Of a stretch of 57,729 bases of DNA, positions 9,286 to 16,536 are shown one piece after another. The translations under genes and the position numbers were made by a program. Under the pieces are notes generated by a model that was given only the letters and a program-made list of their open reading frames with translations, was not told where the DNA came from and did no database searches. Origin of the DNA: Chitinophagaceae bacterium (GTDB lineage: Bacteria > Bacteroidota > Bacteroidia > Chitinophagales > Chitinophagaceae); assembly GCA_025923075.1 (NCBI GenBank), contig JAICGN010000016.1, positions 1 through 57,729 of the forward strand, written 5' to 3'. Each line of letters begins with the position of its first letter. Position 1 is the first letter of the stretch.

Positions 9286-9529
9286 GGAATTGAGTTTTAT
9301 TTTTAGCAGAAATATTTTTTGAGTGCCAGCGTTGGTTTTTCATAGCATCGTCTCTTGCGACGCTCCTTTCAAGGTCCCGTTTTCATAGCATCAGGCCTCT
9401 TCTCCCCGTCTCGTCTCCTGCAGGAGAGGGAGGTCGGGCTTTAATATTGTTTAACGACTTTAGTAATTAAGCCTTCGACTTTATATCTTATCCTACCAAA
9501 TAACGAAAGATCAATCTAAGTTCTCCGCC
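9286..9529. repeat. Repeat-bearing spacer between coxG and coxS
   Basis: The spacer has no gene. It carries the second arm (9335-9363) of the 29-base inverted repeat that flanks coxS-coxL, a tctcctgcaggaga palindrome near 9412-9425, and most of a CTCCGCCTCAGGCGGAG palindrome (9524-9540) that extends into the coxG 3' end. Confidence 0.7.
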
Positions 9530-9982
9530 TCAGGCGGAGACTCGGGTTTGTAATTCCCTTTCCAGGTTTGCAAAAAATTGTTTGGTAAGCATATTGGCTA
9601 CGCTGCCTAATATTCGTTGCCCCATTGACGCTAATAATCCTGTTACTTTAGCACCACCGTCAAAAGCTACTTCAGTTTCATCTGCATTAACGGGGACCAA
9701 TTCAATTTTGATTGCGGCATTTGCATTTCCAATACTGCTATTTTGTTGAACTTTAAGCGTAAATCCTTTTTGTTCTTCTATGTCCTCCATTTCAAGATTA
9801 CCTGTAAAAGAGCCACTTACCGGTCCCATTTTTATTTCCAGAACTGATTTGTATGAATTATCTCCCGTTTTTTCCAACCTTGAAATGCCGGGAACTATCT
9901 TCGAAAGAGTATCGGTATCCATCAACATTGTCCATAGTGTTGCGGGATTTGCTTTTACTGTGTGCCTGCCTTTAAGTTCCAT
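9530..9982 (-). CDS. coxG: CoxG-like SRPBCC family protein
   Basis: The 150-residue SRPBCC-fold protein (MELKGRHTVKANPATLWTML start, GNLEMEDIE and GLLASMGQRILGSVANML segments) matches the carbon monoxide dehydrogenase subunit G family. CoxG is not part of the catalytic trimer; it is thought to help membrane association or delivery of a hydrophobic electron carrier. It sits upstream of coxS in the same direction, so it heads the cox cluster here. Its last codons and stop lie inside a GC-rich palindrome (about 9524-9540), so the C-terminal residues TRVSA may derive from a repeat insertion. It is divergent from moaA. Confidence 0.88.
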   Translation of the reverse strand: MELKGRHTVKANPATLWTMLMDTDTLSKIVPGISRLEKTGDNSYKSVLEIKMGPVSGSFTGNLEMEDIEEQKGFTLKVQQNSSIGNANAAIKIELVPVNADETEVAFDGGAKVTGLLASMGQRILGSVANMLTKQFFANLERELQTRVSA

Positions 9983-10119
9983 ACCGATCTGATTGAAAGC
10001 GAAGAAAAAGAACCCGCGGGTTATATCGAGTGCCCTGCGGGAATTCTACCTTAAGGTATAGAAAAATCTTTTACGACAAGAGTTTTGTTTTTTTAACGAG
10101 CCTTTCGATTTGCTTTTTA

Positions 10120-10200
10120 ACTACAGGGACACAGCATACACAGGGGAACACGGAGAAAACTCTGTGAAAACCGGTGTTCTTGGTGACTCCGTGGTTTCCA
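10120..10200. repeat. Dispersed repeat of the CTCCGTGG type upstream of moaA
   Basis: This block contains cacggagaaaactctgtg and ggtgactccgtggttt. It resembles the elements at 14426-14497 and about 19870-19965, which share the accacggag/ctccgtggt arms or acacaaagt words. A 70-codon minus-strand frame across it is an artefact of the repeat. Confidence 0.6.
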
Positions 10201-10208
10201 TTTATTAA

Positions 10209-10242
10209 ATTGAGGTAGGCTGCGTAAGAATCAATAAATTTG
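10209..10242 (+). promoter_or_regulatory. Possible Bacteroidota-type promoter of moaA
   Basis: TAAATTTG at 10235-10242 fits the Bacteroidota -7 box TAnnTTTG, and ATTG at 10209-10212 could be the -33 element at a 22-base spacing, slightly long. A start site near 10248 would put the moaA ATG about 16 bases downstream and argues against the TTG at 10240 as the start codon. Confidence 0.4.
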
Positions 10243-10263
10243 TCATTCGCCCAAACCCTCGGA

Positions 10264-11244
10264 ATGATCGTTGATAAATTCAATAGAGTGCATAACTACC
10301 TCCGGATCTCACTCACGGATAATTGCAACCTGCGTTGCTTTTACTGTATGCCCGAAGAGGAGTATGAATTTACCCCGGTCTCAAAGTTGATGCAGAAGGA
10401 TGAGATTGAAACCTTATCAAAGATCTTCGTCGGTCTCGGGGTAAATAAAATCAGGCTTACCGGTGGTGAGCCATTGGTAAGAAAAGATGCAGGCGAGATC
10501 ATCAGGTCATTGTCAAAGCTGCCGGTTAAATTAACGATCACTACGAATGGTTCAAGACTTCATGAATTTGTTGATATACTTGATGAATCCGGAGTTCACT
10601 CTCTCAATATTAGTCTAGATACACTGCAACCGGAAAAATTTCAGTTGATCACCAGGAGAAACCAGTTTGAAAAAGTCTATGAGAATATCCAGCTTTTGTT
10701 AAAAAGAAGTTTCCATGTGAAAGTGAATATGGTAGTGATGAAGGGGCTTAACGATGGTGAGCTGATTGACTTTGTCGAATGGACAAAACATCAACCCGTT
10801 CATGTTCGCTTTATCGAGTTTATGCCTTTCACCGGTAACCGGTGGACAAGCAACAAGGTATTTACCATGCAGCAGATGCTGGACGTGATCAGGGAAAAAT
10901 ATGAAGTAACAAGATTGCAGGATGAAAAACATGATACATCAAAAGGATATATGGTCCCCGGTCATCAGGGGACATTTGCAATTATCAGCACGATGAGCGC
11001 CAACTTTTGTGGTGATTGTAACCGGATGCGGTTGACGGCTGATGGAAAACTGAAGAATTGTTTGTTTGCGGAAAAAGAAACCGACTTGTTATCGGCTTTG
11101 CGAAGAGGAGAAGATATTGTTCCATTAATCCATCAGAATATCCGGAGTAAGGCAAAGGAGCTCGGCGGGCAATTCAATACAGATTTTGAACATCTACATC
11201 CCGAAGACATTCACAACAGAAGCATGATAACGATTGGAGGATAA
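10264..11244 (+). CDS. moaA: GTP 3',8-cyclase MoaA
   Basis: This radical SAM enzyme performs the first step of molybdopterin synthesis, turning GTP into the 3',8-cyclised intermediate used by MoaC. With the ATG at 10264 the protein has 326 residues. The radical SAM cluster is CNLRCFYC (Cys21, Cys25, Cys28). The second cluster is Cys249, Cys252 and Cys266 in CGDCNRMRLTADGKLKNC. The protein ends in the Gly-Gly (ITIGG) needed for MoaA activity. It opens a plus-strand cofactor cluster. Two GC-rich palindromes follow its stop directly. Confidence 0.97.
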   Translation: MIVDKFNRVHNYLRISLTDNCNLRCFYCMPEEEYEFTPVSKLMQKDEIETLSKIFVGLGVNKIRLTGGEPLVRKDAGEIIRSLSKLPVKLTITTNGSRLHEFVDILDESGVHSLNISLDTLQPEKFQLITRRNQFEKVYENIQLLLKRSFHVKVNMVVMKGLNDGELIDFVEWTKHQPVHVRFIEFMPFTGNRWTSNKVFTMQQMLDVIREKYEVTRLQDEKHDTSKGYMVPGHQGTFAIISTMSANFCGDCNRMRLTADGKLKNCLFAEKETDLLSALRRGEDIVPLIHQNIRSKAKELGGQFNTDFEHLHPEDIHNRSMITIGG

Positions 11245-11310
11245 AACCCCCCTGTCCCCCTAAAGGGAGGACTGAGATTGAAAAAACCAAACCCCTGTCC
11301 CCTAAAGGGG
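11245..11310. repeat. Two GC-rich palindromic repeats between moaA and moeA
   Basis: Two tandem copies of the dispersed element, centred on ccccctaaaggg and cccctaaagggg, fill the 93-base gap directly after the moaA stop codon. Confidence 0.75.
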
Positions 11311-11337
11311 AACCTAGGTTGAATAAACTTTCATGAA

Positions 11338-12522
11338 ATGATTTCTGTTTCTGAGGCAAAAAAAATAATTAGTGAGAGTGTTTCTTCTTTACAAGCTGTG
11401 TCCTTATTGTTACACGAGTCGGGAGGGTTAATGCTAGCAGACGATATTTATGCCACAACAGATATTCCTGCTTTTCCGCAATCATCAATGGATGGTTATG
11501 CATTTTCTTTTGAAGGATGGAAGCAAAATAAAAGACTAAAAATAACAGGAGAAGTTGCCGCAGGGAGTAATCAGACTTTTGAACTTGCGCCTGAAAATGC
11601 TGTCCGCATTTTTACGGGCGCTGCAGTTCCAGCCGGTGCCGATACAGTAATCATGCAGGAAAAAGTGCAAGTGGAAAATGGAGAATTGAAAATTGAAGAT
11701 GAGGGTTTAAAAGAGGGAAATAGTGTTCGACCAAAAGGTTCTGAAATAAAAGCAGGAGTATTGGCGCTGGAAAAAGACAATATCTTATCACCCGCTGCAA
11801 TTGGTTTTTTAGCCGGCATTGGTATAACAAAAGTAAAAGCCTATCCCAATCCTTCGGTAAGCATTATTATCACTGGCAATGAATTACAGCAGCCGGGCAA
11901 ACCACTCAAGCATGGACAGGTGTATGAATCGAATTCTTTTGCATTGACGGCAGTTTTACGTCAATTGCGTATTGAGAACATTCAACTCTTATATGCAACA
12001 GATAAGCCCGAAATAGTGATTGATACATTGAAAAAAGCATTGAACCAAAGTGATGTTGTTTTGTTAACCGGTGGTATCAGCGTTGGCGATTATGATTTTG
12101 TATTACAAGCTGCAAGTGAATGTGGCGTTAAAAAATTATTTCATAAAATAAAGCAGCGGCCGGGCAAGCCATTGTATTTTGGTAGAAAGGACAGCAAGTT
12201 AGTTTTTGGATTACCCGGCAATCCCTCATCAGTGCTCACTTGTTTTTATCAATACGTAATTCCTGCATTGGGGAAATTATCAAAGCGAAGAAATGATTTG
12301 CATACTATAAAAGCTCCGTTGGCAAAAACATTTCAAAAAAATACCGGTCTTACCCATTTTCTCAAAGGTTTTTATAATGGTAAAATAGCGATGCCACTCG
12401 ATGCACAGGAATCCTATCGTCTCAGCTCTTTTGCAAAAGCCAACTGTCTTATACAAATAGACGAAGATATAACCTCATTAAACGAAGGTGAATTGGTTGA
12501 TGTATATTTATTGCCACAATAA
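11338..12522 (+). CDS. moeA: Molybdopterin molybdenumtransferase MoeA
   Basis: The 394-residue protein inserts molybdate into adenylylated molybdopterin. The N-terminal MoeA domain has FPQSSMDGYAF at 46-56 and the GAAVPAGADTVI segment near 94-105. The central MoCF_biosynth domain has LTGGISVGDYDFV at 243-255 and GLPGNPSS at 291-298. A small C-terminal beta domain ends the protein. Length is close to the usual 400. It follows moaA in the same direction, and the TauE/SafE permease begins 6 bases after its stop. Confidence 0.96.
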   Translation: MISVSEAKKIISESVSSLQAVSLLLHESGGLMLADDIYATTDIPAFPQSSMDGYAFSFEGWKQNKRLKITGEVAAGSNQTFELAPENAVRIFTGAAVPAGADTVIMQEKVQVENGELKIEDEGLKEGNSVRPKGSEIKAGVLALEKDNILSPAAIGFLAGIGITKVKAYPNPSVSIIITGNELQQPGKPLKHGQVYESNSFALTAVLRQLRIENIQLLYATDKPEIVIDTLKKALNQSDVVLLTGGISVGDYDFVLQAASECGVKKLFHKIKQRPGKPLYFGRKDSKLVFGLPGNPSSVLTCFYQYVIPALGKLSKRRNDLHTIKAPLAKTFQKNTGLTHFLKGFYNGKIAMPLDAQESYRLSSFAKANCLIQIDEDITSLNEGELVDVYLLPQ

Positions 12523-12528
12523 TAAAGG

Positions 12529-13266
12529 GTGGAGAGTCTTATTCTTTTTTATATACTGTTATTCCTTGTAGCTTTTTTATATGCATCTGTTGGCCATGGC
12601 GGCGCGAGCGGTTATTTGGCGCTAATGGCCATTTTCAGCATTACACCTGATGTTATGAAGCCGACTGCATTATTGCTGAATCTTTTTGTATCGCTGACAT
12701 CATTTATTCAATTCTACCGGGGCAGACATTTCAACTGGAAACTATTTTTACCATTCGCGATCACATCGGTGCCGATGGCCTTTGTCGGCGGCTTAGTAAC
12801 AGTGGATGATAATATTTACAAAAAAATCCTTGGCATATTATTAATAATACCAATTGTCAGATTCTTATTTTTTGCAAACATCAGGGTTGACGAGTTAAGA
12901 AAATCAAATTTTATTTTATCATTGGTCATTGGTGCAGCTATCGGGTTTCTTTCCGGTCTTATTGGTATCGGCGGCGGAATTATTTTGTCCCCTGTTCTTT
13001 TATTATTGAAATGGTCAGACATGAAGCAAACGGCTGCCATCAGCGCCTTGTTTATATTTGTTAATTCATTAGCCGGATTGGCGGGGCAATTTAAGAATGG
13101 TATAAATTTCAGTCCCGATATGTATGCCTATGTCGCAGTGGCTTTTGTAGGAGGACTCTGCGGAGCATACTTTGGTTCATTAAGACTCAAACAGAATTTT
13201 CTAAAATATCTATTGGCAGTAGTGTTGATCGTGGCAGCATACAAATTATTATTCACAAACGCTTAA
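12529..13266 (+). CDS. TauE/SafE (TSUP) family membrane permease
   Basis: The 245-residue membrane protein has about eight hydrophobic segments and the two-fold TauE/SafE pattern, with the glycine-rich SVGHGGASGYLALMA near the N-terminus and its repeat FLSGLIGIGGGIILSPVLLL near residues 140-159. The start is a GTG preceded by aaagg. Known members move sulfite, sulfoacetate, thiosulfate or other anions. Lying 6 bases after moeA in a molybdopterin operon, with no modABC in the window, it might serve sulfur supply for the dithiolene or transport of an oxyanion. That is inference only. Confidence 0.88.
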   Translation: MESLILFYILLFLVAFLYASVGHGGASGYLALMAIFSITPDVMKPTALLLNLFVSLTSFIQFYRGRHFNWKLFLPFAITSVPMAFVGGLVTVDDNIYKKILGILLIIPIVRFLFFANIRVDELRKSNFILSLVIGAAIGFLSGLIGIGGGIILSPVLLLLKWSDMKQTAAISALFIFVNSLAGLAGQFKNGINFSPDMYAYVAVAFVGGLCGAYFGSLRLKQNFLKYLLAVVLIVAAYKLLFTNA

Positions 13267-13276
13267 ATTAGGCTTT

Positions 13277-13784
13277 ATGAAATCTTTCTTGCTGTTAGGT
13301 TTTATAACTACCAGTTTGTTTGCATTTGGACAAAAGCCAATTCCAACAACTGAGAATTTCACTATAGAAGGGAAAGTAAAAAAAGAAATGACGGTTGCAT
13401 TAGCTGACCTTTCCTCCTACAAATCTTATTCAATCGATAGCATTGTCATTATAAATCATCTTGGTGAAAGGAGAAGCACGTTAAAAAATGTAAAAGGAGT
13501 TTTACTAAAAGATATTTTGGGTAAAATCGAAATAGATTCCGAGAACCCTAAAGTGTTGAGTGAGTTTTATTTGCATTGCCTCAGATAATTACAAAGTTGT
13601 TTTTTCCTGGAATGAGATCTTTAATAATGAGCTTGGTAAATCAATTTACATCCTGAATGGAAATGATGGAAAACCAGCGTCGGCTTTGGATAACAGGATT
13701 GCCCTTATCTCTCCAAAAGATGAAATGACAGGTCGTCGTTATGCAAAAGGATTACAGAAAATAGTAGTCGAAAAAGTTAAGTGA
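13277..13784 (+). pseudogene. Frameshifted secreted molybdopterin-oxidoreductase-like domain protein
   Basis: Two overlapping frames together give one protein of about 168 residues. The first part has a signal peptide (MKSFLLLGFITTSLFAFGQ) and a segment ending VLSEFY. The second continues with CIASDNYKVVFSWNEIFN and ends KGLQKIVVEKVK. This resembles the small sulfite-oxidase-like molybdopterin-binding domain proteins of Bacteroidota. The break is at about 13565-13572 within gttttatttg; the downstream frame is shifted by +1 and the first frame stops at 13588. Loss of 5 bases between short ttttat direct repeats would explain it (inference). A sequencing error or recoding cannot be excluded. The 3' end overlaps the next gene on the minus strand by 8 bases. 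Confidence 0.72.
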
Positions 13785-14334
13785 ACAAATTGGCGATCGG
13801 GGCCGGCAACCCATCTATGCTAACCCTGTTTTTTTCTTTTTTGTATTCTTCAAGCCCATCTTCGCCTTTCTTTTCCGCCCATTTAAAAGCATGATCTCTT
13901 TCGCCGGCGTAATCATATAGTGGAACACCAAAACCGCAAGACGATTTTACCATGGATATATCGGCCACAATGATCTGTCTTGTTGCAGGGAGGATAGTAA
14001 AATGTTGAGCTAATTCAGCCCATTCCATGTCAACCGGTAAAACAGTTCGTCCCCTGCCGTAAAGTCTTAAGATTTTAGGTGAGCCATCAAAAGCACAGAA
14101 CATAAAAGTGATGCGGCCATTTTCCTGAAGGTGAGCCGAAGTCTCATTACCACTGCCTACAATGTCCAAATAGCCCACACGGGAAGGTGACAGCATTCGA
14201 AAACAATCAAATCCTTTGGGTGAAACATTGATATGACCCTCAGCACTCAGTGGAGCAGTGCAGACGAAAAATAACTTTTGTTTTTCAATAAATTCCGAGT
14301 GTTCTGCACTGATCTGGCTATATTCCTTGCCCAT
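13777..14334 (-). CDS. Pyridoxamine 5'-phosphate oxidase family protein
   Basis: The 185-residue protein has the FMN-binding split-barrel pattern, with FVCTAPLSAEGHINVSPKG near the N-terminus, YLDIVGSGNETSAHL and RLYGRGRTVLP. This is the PF01243-type group related to general-stress flavoproteins rather than the biosynthetic PdxH. It is the only minus-strand gene inside the plus-strand cofactor cluster, so it was probably inserted or is independently transcribed. Its substrate or cofactor (FMN, F420 or heme) cannot be decided from sequence alone. Confidence 0.88.
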   Translation of the reverse strand: MGKEYSQISAEHSEFIEKQKLFFVCTAPLSAEGHINVSPKGFDCFRMLSPSRVGYLDIVGSGNETSAHLQENGRITFMFCAFDGSPKILRLYGRGRTVLPVDMEWAELAQHFTILPATRQIIVADISMVKSSCGFGVPLYDYAGERDHAFKWAEKKGEDGLEEYKKEKNRVSIDGLPAPIANLFT

Positions 14335-14425
14335 AATGTTGCTTTGAGCAAAGGTAATTCTAAGTAAATTTGTTGTCCGTATATTTTTAATAAGGATTTA
14401 ATTTTATCATGTTTCAAAACAAGAT

Positions 14426-14497
14426 AACCACGGAGATACAAAGAACATTGAGATACACTGAGAGCATACTCTGTGACGCCTGGTGTCTCCGTGGTTT
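14426..14497. repeat. Inverted-repeat element with CTCCGTGG arms upstream of moaD
   Basis: The left arm aaccacggagatac (from 14426) pairs with the right arm gtgtctccgtggttt (to 14497). The central part has actgagagcatactctgtg. It lies 27 bases before the moaD ATG and could form a long hairpin. Related blocks occur at about 10120-10200 and 19870-19965. Confidence 0.72.
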
Positions 14498-14524
14498 AAA
14501 ACCTCTTGGGTTAAGGTTGCACTT

Positions 14525-14755
14525 ATGAGTGTAAAAATTATTTTGTTTGGCAGGCTTGCGGATATAGCCGGGGATTCTGTTTCTGTCGATAACGTTGCAG
14601 ATACTGATAGCCTGGTAGATTCATTAAATAAACGCTACCCTCAGTTGGCAACTACGAAATATGTGATAGCAGTAGACAAACAGGTGGTAACAAAAAACAC
14701 GGTTTTGAATAAAAAGAGTATGGTGGCTTTGCTGCCGCCTTTTTCAGGCGGATAA
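14525..14755 (+). CDS. moaD: Molybdopterin synthase sulfur carrier subunit MoaD
   Basis: The 76-residue ubiquitin-like protein ends in FSGG, the C-terminal Gly-Gly that is adenylylated and thiocarboxylated. Typical MoaD features are the start MSVKIILFGRLADIAG and the near-terminal VALLPPFSGG. The open frame extends to 14483, but that part is repeat-derived, and the ATG at 14525 gives the normal length. The moeB-like activating enzyme starts 4 bases after its stop, and moaE lies one gene further on. Confidence 0.95.
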   Translation: MSVKIILFGRLADIAGDSVSVDNVADTDSLVDSLNKRYPQLATTKYVIAVDKQVVTKNTVLNKKSMVALLPPFSGG

Positions 14756-14759
14756 AAAA

Positions 14760-15887
14760 ATGAAGGATCAAAATTTATATGAGCGTTATCATCGCCAGGT
14801 CATCTTACCGGAATTTGGTGAAGAGGGCCAGCAAAAATTGTTAGAAGCAAGGATATTGGTGATCGGTGCGGGTGGTTTGGGTTGTCCTGCTTTGCAATAT
14901 CTCGTTGCAGCGGGTGTGGGTACAATTGGCATTGTTGATGATGACGTAGTTGCCTTAAATAATCTTCATCGCCAGGTTTTGTACTCAGTGAATGATATTG
15001 GGCTATCAAAAGCAAAACGAGCCGCACATATTTTACAGCAACTGAATCCTGAAATAAAGATCATTTCTTACAATCAACGACTGGTCACGCAAAATGCACT
15101 TACACTAATTGATGACTTTGACATCATTATTGATGGCACAGATAACTTTTCTACACGATATATGATCAATGATGCTTGTGTATTGTTGAATAAGCCATTG
15201 GTGTATGGTGCCATTTCTCAATTTGAGGGACAGGTAAGTGTTTTCAACCCCAAGCCCTTAAAGGGGGGTAATGAAGCTGTTAATTATAGAGATTTATTTC
15301 CTGATCCGCCAAGAGAAGGGGAAGTATTGAATTGCGCAGAAGCCGGAGTGTTGGGAGTGTTGCCTGGTATCATTGGAACAATGATGGCAAATGAAACAAT
15401 TAAGTTGATTACCGGGATCGGCGAACCATTGACTGGTCAATTGTTTACTTACAATGCGTTGAACAACCAGGTTTACACACTTCATTTATCAGCAAGAAAA
15501 GAAACAAGATCATTGATTCCAAAAAGTAAAAAGGAATTCTTACAAATCGACTATGAATGGCTTTGTGCATCGCCGGTACAGCAAGCAGAAATTGATTCTG
15601 ATATTTTTAATGGTATGGTAGCGAAGGGAAATATTGACGTAATAGATGTAAGAGAACTGCATGAAATGCCAGCCGTAAATGAATTTAATCATATCAGGAT
15701 TCCTTTAGCGCAACTTGCGGATAACGCTGCACTGATTAAATCGGATACTGTTATTGCTTTTTGCCAATCAGGAAAAAGAAGTTTGCAGGCAGCTAATATT
15801 TTATCCGGTATTTTTGGAGACAGGAAAAAAATTTACAGTTTGCGTGGAGGAATTGTTGAGTGGAAGAAACTGAAACAAACAGTATGA
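14760..15887 (+). CDS. moeB: MoeB/ThiF-type adenylyltransferase fused to a rhodanese domain
   Basis: The 375-residue E1-like enzyme activates the MoaD C-terminus. The ATP-binding turn GAGGLGCP is at 36-43, NNLHRQVL at 67-74, TDNFSTRY at 127-134 and the conserved NCAEAGVLGVLPG at 191-203. A C-terminal rhodanese domain (about 285-375) has the persulfide loop CQSGKRS with Cys335, so adenylylation and sulfur transfer are combined as in MoeZ/MOCS3. The Zn-binding cysteine pairs of E. coli MoeB are absent (NYRD replaces CYRC). Residues 164-170 (PKPLKGG) come from a GC-rich repeat inside the gene (about 15247-15270). Confidence 0.94.
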   Translation: MKDQNLYERYHRQVILPEFGEEGQQKLLEARILVIGAGGLGCPALQYLVAAGVGTIGIVDDDVVALNNLHRQVLYSVNDIGLSKAKRAAHILQQLNPEIKIISYNQRLVTQNALTLIDDFDIIIDGTDNFSTRYMINDACVLLNKPLVYGAISQFEGQVSVFNPKPLKGGNEAVNYRDLFPDPPREGEVLNCAEAGVLGVLPGIIGTMMANETIKLITGIGEPLTGQLFTYNALNNQVYTLHLSARKETRSLIPKSKKEFLQIDYEWLCASPVQQAEIDSDIFNGMVAKGNIDVIDVRELHEMPAVNEFNHIRIPLAQLADNAALIKSDTVIAFCQSGKRSLQAANILSGIFGDRKKIYSLRGGIVEWKKLKQTV

Positions 15888-15923
15888 GGTTCCGCCTGGC
15901 CAAAACATAATAAAAATTAAAAG

Positions 15924-16376
15924 GTGAAAGAAAGAAAACCAAAGAACATATTTGTGCAGGGGCCAATTGCCGCATCATTTATTGCCGACAGCATTCAAAA
16001 GCATAGCAGTAAAATTGATATTGGCGGGCACAGTATTTTTTTGGGACAAGTAAGGGCAGATAAAATTGATGGTAAGGAAGTAACTTCAATAGAATACACG
16101 GCTTATGAAGACATGGCTTTGGAAAGAATGTACACAATAAGAGAGGATATTTTTAAGAAGTATGATCTGACGTGCATGCATGTGTATCATAGTTTGGGTA
16201 TTGTAAAAGCCGGTGAGATCAGTTTATTTGTTTTTACCTCATCAGCCCATCGCAAAGCCGCCATTGATGCCTGCGAAGAAACCGTGGAAAGATTAAAGGC
16301 TGAATTGCCGGTATGGGGAAAGGAACTGCTGACTGATGAAACATATCATTGGAAAGAAAACCCCCAGACCCCCTAA
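15924..16376 (+). CDS. moaE: Molybdopterin synthase catalytic subunit MoaE
   Basis: The 150-residue protein transfers two sulfurs from MoaD to precursor Z. MoaE features are GGHSIFLGQVRADKIDG, SIEYTAYEDMA, VYHSLGIVKAGE and FVFTSSAHRKAAIDACEETV, followed by a lysine-containing LPVWGKELL active-site segment. The start is a GTG at 15924 after aaaagg. The last residues NPQTP and the stop codon are contributed by a ccccctaagggggg repeat (about 16355-16385), so the natural C-terminus has probably been altered, outside the conserved core. Confidence 0.95.
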   Translation: MKERKPKNIFVQGPIAASFIADSIQKHSSKIDIGGHSIFLGQVRADKIDGKEVTSIEYTAYEDMALERMYTIREDIFKKYDLTCMHVYHSLGIVKAGEISLFVFTSSAHRKAAIDACEETVERLKAELPVWGKELLTDETYHWKENPQTP

Positions 16377-16536
16377 GGGGGGCTTTAGAGTCTGTAAAAA
16401 TGGAAATGTTGTTATAAAATGTAAATGATAGAGTTCTTATACTTTTATTAAAAGAGAAAGAATTTTTAAACAAAACATTCTTTCGATATTCGGAGTGGAA
16501 AGCCTCCGCCTCCGGCGGATTTGGGGGCAAACAATT
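16355..16536. repeat. GC-rich repeats flanking the moaE-moaC gap
   Basis: One element (aaccccctaagggggg-like, about 16357-16382) forms the end of moaE. A second, tccgcctccggcgga at about 16505-16519, ends just before the moaC ATG. The DNA between them is AT-rich and shows no gene. Confidence 0.75.

Noticed and set aside
10071-10283. 70-codon minus-strand frame between coxG and moaA
   Set aside because: It runs across the accacggag-type repeat and into the moaA 5' end; the translation looks like the usual spurious peptide of this repeat.
14247-14441. 64-codon minus-strand frame upstream of the PNPOx-like gene
   Set aside because: It overlaps the start of the real gene in another frame and has no family likeness.
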